In this document: piece by piece, positions 61,000-64,000 of the stretch
How the letters are laid out: every line of letters starts with the position of its first letter
Position numbering within the stretch: position 1 is the stretch's first letter
From: Natrinema pallidum DSM 3751
GTDB taxonomy: Archaea; Halobacteriota; Halobacteria; Halobacteriales; Natrialbaceae
Reading direction: 5' to 3'
Length of the DNA stretch: 64,000 nucleotides
NCBI RefSeq assembly: GCF_000337615.1
Contig: NZ_AOII01000032.1
Location: 57,278 to 121,277, forward strand
Made by a program: the position numbers and the translations under genes
Notes under the pieces: model-generated
Told to the model about the DNA's origin: nothing
The model's input: the letters and a program-made list of their open reading frames with translations, nothing else
The model's database searches: none

Positions 61000-61371
61000 A
61001 TGCCGGTAGGAACAGCTATACCAGTGAGTGAGGAAACTGACCTGTCGACATTGCTTTCGGTTCTCGACGACGAGTACGCACGGGATATCCTCACCCACAC
61101 GAGCGTCGAACCCATGTCTGCCAGCACATTGAGCGAACGATGTGACGCGTCTCTCCCGACGATCTATCGGCGGCTCGAGCGGCTCGAGGAGTGTGATCTC
61201 GTCACCGAAGAGACGGAACTCGCCTCCGACGGCAACCACTACAGCGTCTATAGTGCGAACCTCGACCGACTGGAGCTGTCGCTGGAGGACGGCTCGTTCA
61301 CTCTCGAGTTGACGTATCGCGAGGAAGACGTCGCCGACAAGTTCACTCGCATGTGGGAGGGAATGCGATGA
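61000..61371 (+). CDS. winged-helix transcriptional regulator
   Basis: A 123-residue protein with a single winged helix: LSTLLSVLDDEYARDILTHTSVEP, then SASTLSERCDASLPTIYRRLERLEECDLV, then the wing ASDGNHYSVYSANLDRL. It resembles the regulator at 34621 (TVYRRINNL in place of TIYRRLERL). The next gene overlaps by 4 bp, so the two are coupled; such regulator-plus-membrane-protein pairs recur in haloarchaea. A GTG start at 61024 is possible and would fit the TATA-like GCTTTTGATATC at about 60987-60998 better. Confidence 0.83.
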   Translation: MPVGTAIPVSEETDLSTLLSVLDDEYARDILTHTSVEPMSASTLSERCDASLPTIYRRLERLEECDLVTEETELASDGNHYSVYSANLDRLELSLEDGSFTLELTYREEDVADKFTRMWEGMR

Positions 61372-61679
61372 GTCGAGAGGTCGTCCGGATCAACGAGGTG
61401 ACGCTGTTCGAACTGTTGACGATCGCGAGTCTCTTCCTCGTCGCGCTTGTCGGGACGATTATCGCCTATCAGGCCTACCGTGGCTACCGGCGCAACGATG
61501 CATCGTCGATGCTCTATCTCGCCATTGGACTCCTCTTGCTGACGCTGTGTCCCTTCCTGATTAACGTGGTGATGACGACGTTCGTCAGGGCGGATCAGAT
61601 CGTCATCGCGCTGCTCGAGAACGTGAGTCGACTGCTCGGACTGGGCGCGATCACCTACTCGCTGTACGGACGGCACTGA
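61368..61679 (+). CDS. small membrane protein paired with the regulator (DUF7521-like)
   Basis: A 103-residue protein with three hydrophobic helices (FELLTIASLFLVALVGTIIAY; MLYLAIGLLLLTLCPFLI; LLGLGAITYSLYGRH) separated by short polar turns with AYRGYRRND. It starts in the regulator's stop (ATGA). I recall the combination with a winged-helix gene as common in haloarchaea (DUF7521 or close). It may be the sensor or target of the regulator. Confidence 0.8.
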   Translation: MSREVVRINEVTLFELLTIASLFLVALVGTIIAYQAYRGYRRNDASSMLYLAIGLLLLTLCPFLINVVMTTFVRADQIVIALLENVSRLLGLGAITYSLYGRH

Positions 61680-62032
61680 TCGATTCGTCGCGATCGGCAA
61701 ACGTGTAGGGCCGAAGCCATCCCGGGATCACCGGTTCCGCTGACAGTGAGGAGGGGGTCGAACGACGCAGGACGCCCCCGCACGAGGGGGAATCGCGGGG
61801 GCGGAGGGGGCAAGGCTGGCGTCGCGACCCATAGTGGGATGATCGGATGCGGGGAGGCACGGGGGACCACGAAGGCGTGTGGTGGCGGCCTCTCTCGTCC
61901 CCCATACGTCCCTACCCACCCCATCGTATTAGTGATACGAGCGCGTTTTCTGGGTCGGAAAATCCGTGCGTTTCGGTCGGGCTCACCCGCCCCCGTCACA
62001 GGGTTCTTCGAGAATGCCGCCGTAGCGTCGCT
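61680..62032. other. 353-bp intergenic stretch, extremely G-rich in part
   Basis: Positions 61753-61870 hold G-runs of four to five bases on the plus strand. No gene. It ends just before the universal stress protein at 62033. Confidence 0.5.
61753..61870 (+). other. cluster of GGGG/GGGGG runs and a C5/G5 hairpin
   Basis: GGGGG occurs at 61753-61757, 61786-61790, 61797-61801 and 61806-61810, then GGGG at 61851-61854. CCCCC-GCACGA-GGGGG (61775-61790) can form a hairpin, and the three close runs plus one further run can form a G-quadruplex on paper. Confidence 0.55.
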
Positions 62033-62416
62033 ATGGATTACCTCGTCGGTACTGATTCCGTCCACACGACAGCGGCGATCTGTGACTACCTCGACGACCG
62101 GGTGACCCCGGCCGACACCGTGACTGCCGTCGCCGTCCTCCCGGACGACGATCCGACGGCGCGCCGTGACGCCGACGAGGCGTTGAACGTCGCCGCCGTC
62201 CGACTCGGGGCTGCCGGTAGCGTCGAGACCGAGCGCCGGTCGGGGTCCCCGGCAACGGTGCTTCTCGAGACGGCGGCGGCGGTCGACGTCGACGAACTCG
62301 TCATCGGCGCGCACGGTGGCGATCCCGACGCGACGCGAGCTGTCGGGTCGACCGCGCGGCGGGTCCTGGCTGACGCGACGCGGCCGGTCGTCGTCGTTCC
62401 GATTCCCGACCCGTAA
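62033..62416 (+). CDS. universal stress protein (UspA) family
   Basis: A 127-residue single-domain UspA fold: DYLVGTDSVHTTAAIC (first strand), PADTVTAVAVLPDDD, VLLETAAAVDVDELVIGAHGGDP near residues 83-103, and VGSTARRVLADATRPVVVVP near 106-126. G-x2-G-x9-G(S/T) is partly kept (IGAHGG-DPDATRAVGST), so it probably binds ATP. It lies to the right of the G-rich stretch and converges with the VOC gene. Confidence 0.85.
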   Translation: MDYLVGTDSVHTTAAICDYLDDRVTPADTVTAVAVLPDDDPTARRDADEALNVAAVRLGAAGSVETERRSGSPATVLLETAAAVDVDELVIGAHGGDPDATRAVGSTARRVLADATRPVVVVPIPDP

Positions 62417-62485
62417 GGTGAACCGGCGGTTTCGAACCATCCGCGTTCGTCGGGGACCGTCCGGTCGACCGCGGCCGCGGCGATC

Positions 62486-63274
62486 CTAAAACGGGAACAG
62501 CGAATCGGCCTCGAGATCGCGCTCGATGAGTTCGATCTCGTGGCCGTCCTGGTCTTTGGTGAAGGCGTACATGTCGTCGCAGCTCTCGGGGTCGCGGTAG
62601 TCCGCTGCGTCCCGGGTCATGAGTCGGTCCCAGTCGTCGTGGAGGTCGTCGAGGCGGACACAAAGGTGGCCCCACGCGTCGCCCATCTCGTAGCTCCGGC
62701 CGTCGTAGTTGTACGTCAGTTCGACGGACATCGCCTCGTCGGCGGCGTCCGTGGGTTCGACGAAGTAGTTCGCGAAGGTGTCGGCCTCCCAGCGGCCGAC
62801 CTCGTCGTAGCCGAACTTGCGCGTCCAAAAGCCCAGCGCCTCGTCGGCGTTCTCGACGCGGATCATGGTGTGGTCGAGCGACCAGAGTGCCCCGGCCTCA
62901 CGCTGGACGATCTCGATCTCGTGGCCGTCGGGGTCTTTCACGAACGCGTAGCGGCCGCCACAGGACTCGGGGTCGCGGTAGTCCTCGACGCCCTCGTCCA
63001 TGAGCTGCTGGTAGTAGTCCTCGAGTTCGCCTTCGGGAACGCGGACCGCGATGTGGCCCCAGGCGTCACCCAGTTCGGGCTCCTCACCCTCGTTGTGGGT
63101 GAGCTCGAGCATTGCGCCGTCCTCGTGCATCCCCTCGGGCCCGAGATAGACGATAGTGAAGCCGTCGCCCTCGTAGCGATCCTTCTCCTCGTACTCGAGG
63201 TGGGATCGGTACCAGTCGAGCGAGTCCTCGAGATCAGCGACGCGGATCATCGTGTGATCGAGCGTTCCGTCCAT
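62486..63274 (-). CDS. tandem VOC (glyoxalase-type) metalloprotein
   Basis: A 262-residue protein made of two VOC domains (about 1-128 and 132-255). Domain 1: LDHTMIRVADLEDSLDWY, MLELTHN, WGHIAVRVPE, GHEIEIVQ. Domain 2: LDHTMIRVENADEALGFW, MSVELTYN, WGHLCVRLDD, GHEIELIE. Both copies keep the two His and two Glu expected as metal ligands in glyoxalase I. The usual glyoxalase I works as a domain-swapped dimer, so one chain here can complete the sites. Substrate may be a lactoyl-thiol or a dioxygenase-type substrate. Confidence 0.9.
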   Translation of the reverse strand: MDGTLDHTMIRVADLEDSLDWYRSHLEYEEKDRYEGDGFTIVYLGPEGMHEDGAMLELTHNEGEEPELGDAWGHIAVRVPEGELEDYYQQLMDEGVEDYRDPESCGGRYAFVKDPDGHEIEIVQREAGALWSLDHTMIRVENADEALGFWTRKFGYDEVGRWEADTFANYFVEPTDAADEAMSVELTYNYDGRSYEMGDAWGHLCVRLDDLHDDWDRLMTRDAADYRDPESCDDMYAFTKDQDGHEIELIERDLEADSLFPF

Positions 63275-63321
63275 ACGCGAACGGACAGCTGCGCCCTCCA
63301 AAAAATTGGCGACTGCGGGGC

Positions 63322-64000
63322 CTACTCGCGGGTCTCCGGCGACTCCGAGCCGCGTTCGGATTCGGAACTGGCGATCTCGGTGGCCGTGATCGTCGCGGTC
63401 GGCTCGAGCCCCTTTCGACCGGCGTCGACCCTCGAAAGGCCGACGACGAGGCCGACGAGGGCGACGGTACCAAGCGGCAGGAAGACGAGCGGCGGGACGC
63501 CGAGGTAGCCGTTGAGCAGGTAACAGCCGATGACCACGAGGAAGACGGTCAGAGCGTAGGGAAGTTGCGTGCGCACGTGGTCGATCAGGTCCGCACCGGA
63601 GAACGTCGCCGAGAGCACCGTCGTATCGGAGATCGGCGAGGCGTGATCGCCGAAGATCGCGCCGGAGAAGACGGCACCGACGGCGACCGGGACGAGTTCG
63701 AATCCGCTCCCGAATTCGTACGCGACCTGAATGGCGATCGGAGTGACGAGTCCCATCGTCGCCCAGGACGAACCCATGGTGAACGCGACGAAGGCGGCGA
63801 TGAACAGGATGAGAACGGGGAGCAACTCGGCCGTGAGGTACGGTTCGGCGATAGTGGCGACGTAGTCGCCCGTGCCGAGCGTCTCCGCGACGCTGCTGAT
63901 CGTCCACGCGAGCACGAGGATCGTGACCGCCGTCAGCATGATGCCGAAGCCGTCGATGACGGTATCGACGCCGTCGCCGATATCGAAGAGGTCGTAGGCC
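63322..64000 (-). CDS. NhaC-family Na+/H+ antiporter, C-terminal part
   Basis: A partial gene running off the right edge; the first codons are beyond 64000. At least 226 residues are visible, with five or more helices. MGSSWATMGLVTPIAI is the conserved mid-protein helix, SGAIFGDHASPISDTTVLSA the NhaC signature with the Asp and Ser-Pro residues of the ion path, and the C-terminus is an acidic tail. In the visible part the frame remains open up to the edge. It is the third Na+/H+ exchange system gene set in this half of the window, alongside Mrp. Confidence 0.9.
   Translation of the reverse strand, partial: AYDLFDIGDGVDTVIDGFGIMLTAVTILVLAWTISSVAETLGTGDYVATIAEPYLTAELLPVLILFIAAFVAFTMGSSWATMGLVTPIAIQVAYEFGSGFELVPVAVGAVFSGAIFGDHASPISDTTVLSATFSGADLIDHVRTQLPYALTVFLVVIGCYLLNGYLGVPPLVFLPLGTVALVGLVVGLSRVDAGRKGLEPTATITATEIASSESERGSESPETRE

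Noticed and set aside
1..64000. tRNA or rRNA genes
   Set aside because: No cloverleaf or rRNA-like segment was recognised by reading; a tRNA search program would be needed to exclude one fully.

Overview
The window is chromosomal DNA from a haloarchaeon (class Halobacteria; Natrialbaceae is my guess from gene content, not proven). The signs are very high GC, strongly acidic proteins, a TFB with a zinc ribbon and two cyclin folds, an archaeal XPB helicase, Tat-exported proteins, TATA-type promoters about 25 nt before start codons, and families I know only from haloarchaea (DUF7344-like, DUF7282-like, DUF1616, cbtAB).

Left edge (1-5 kb): a truncated HerA-like ATPase, an XPB/Rad25 helicase, a 62-residue orphan, a tfb gene and a DUF7344-type winged-helix membrane protein.

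Glycan region (5.4-34.4 kb): a long surface-polysaccharide or N-glycosylation locus. It holds a sugar oxidoreductase, a Wzx-like flippase, two Tat-exported beta-helix proteins, a polytopic membrane protein, a QueC-like PP-loop enzyme, a histidine kinase, an alkaline-phosphatase-superfamily protein, a polysaccharide deacetylase, an oxidoreductase/DUF362/SDR operon, a GT4, a DUF354 protein and a five-gene overlapping operon (acetyltransferase, aminotransferase, oxidoreductase, nucleotide-sugar dehydrogenase, GT2). Four of those five match the WbpA/B/D/E steps toward a UDP-2,3-diacetamido-uronic acid. A DUF1616 protein and a PadR regulator close the region. A 9-bp element, ATAACAAAG, lies in transcription orientation ahead of nine of these genes and may define a shared promoter class or regulon.

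Middle (34.6-48.2 kb): small regulators and zinc ribbons, two more DUF7344-type paralogues (one at 32.2 kb), a repeat-rich acidic secreted protein, a GalE-like epimerase, a dihydroorotase-like enzyme and pyrD around an ABC transporter pair, and a cbtB-cbtA-ferredoxin operon for cobalt/cobalamin.

Right part (48.4-64 kb): a nine-gene Mrp-type Na+/H+ antiporter operon with a USP-MnhE fusion and three NuoL/MnhD-like subunits, then a tyrosine-recombinase-like gene that seems to lack its nucleophile, a Tat-exported glycerophosphodiesterase, a zinc ribbon, an alpha/beta hydrolase, a winged-helix/membrane protein pair, a universal stress protein, a double VOC protein and a truncated NhaC antiporter. 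I see no rRNA, tRNA, CRISPR array or insertion sequence. Domain and family names come from recognition of motifs, not from a database search.
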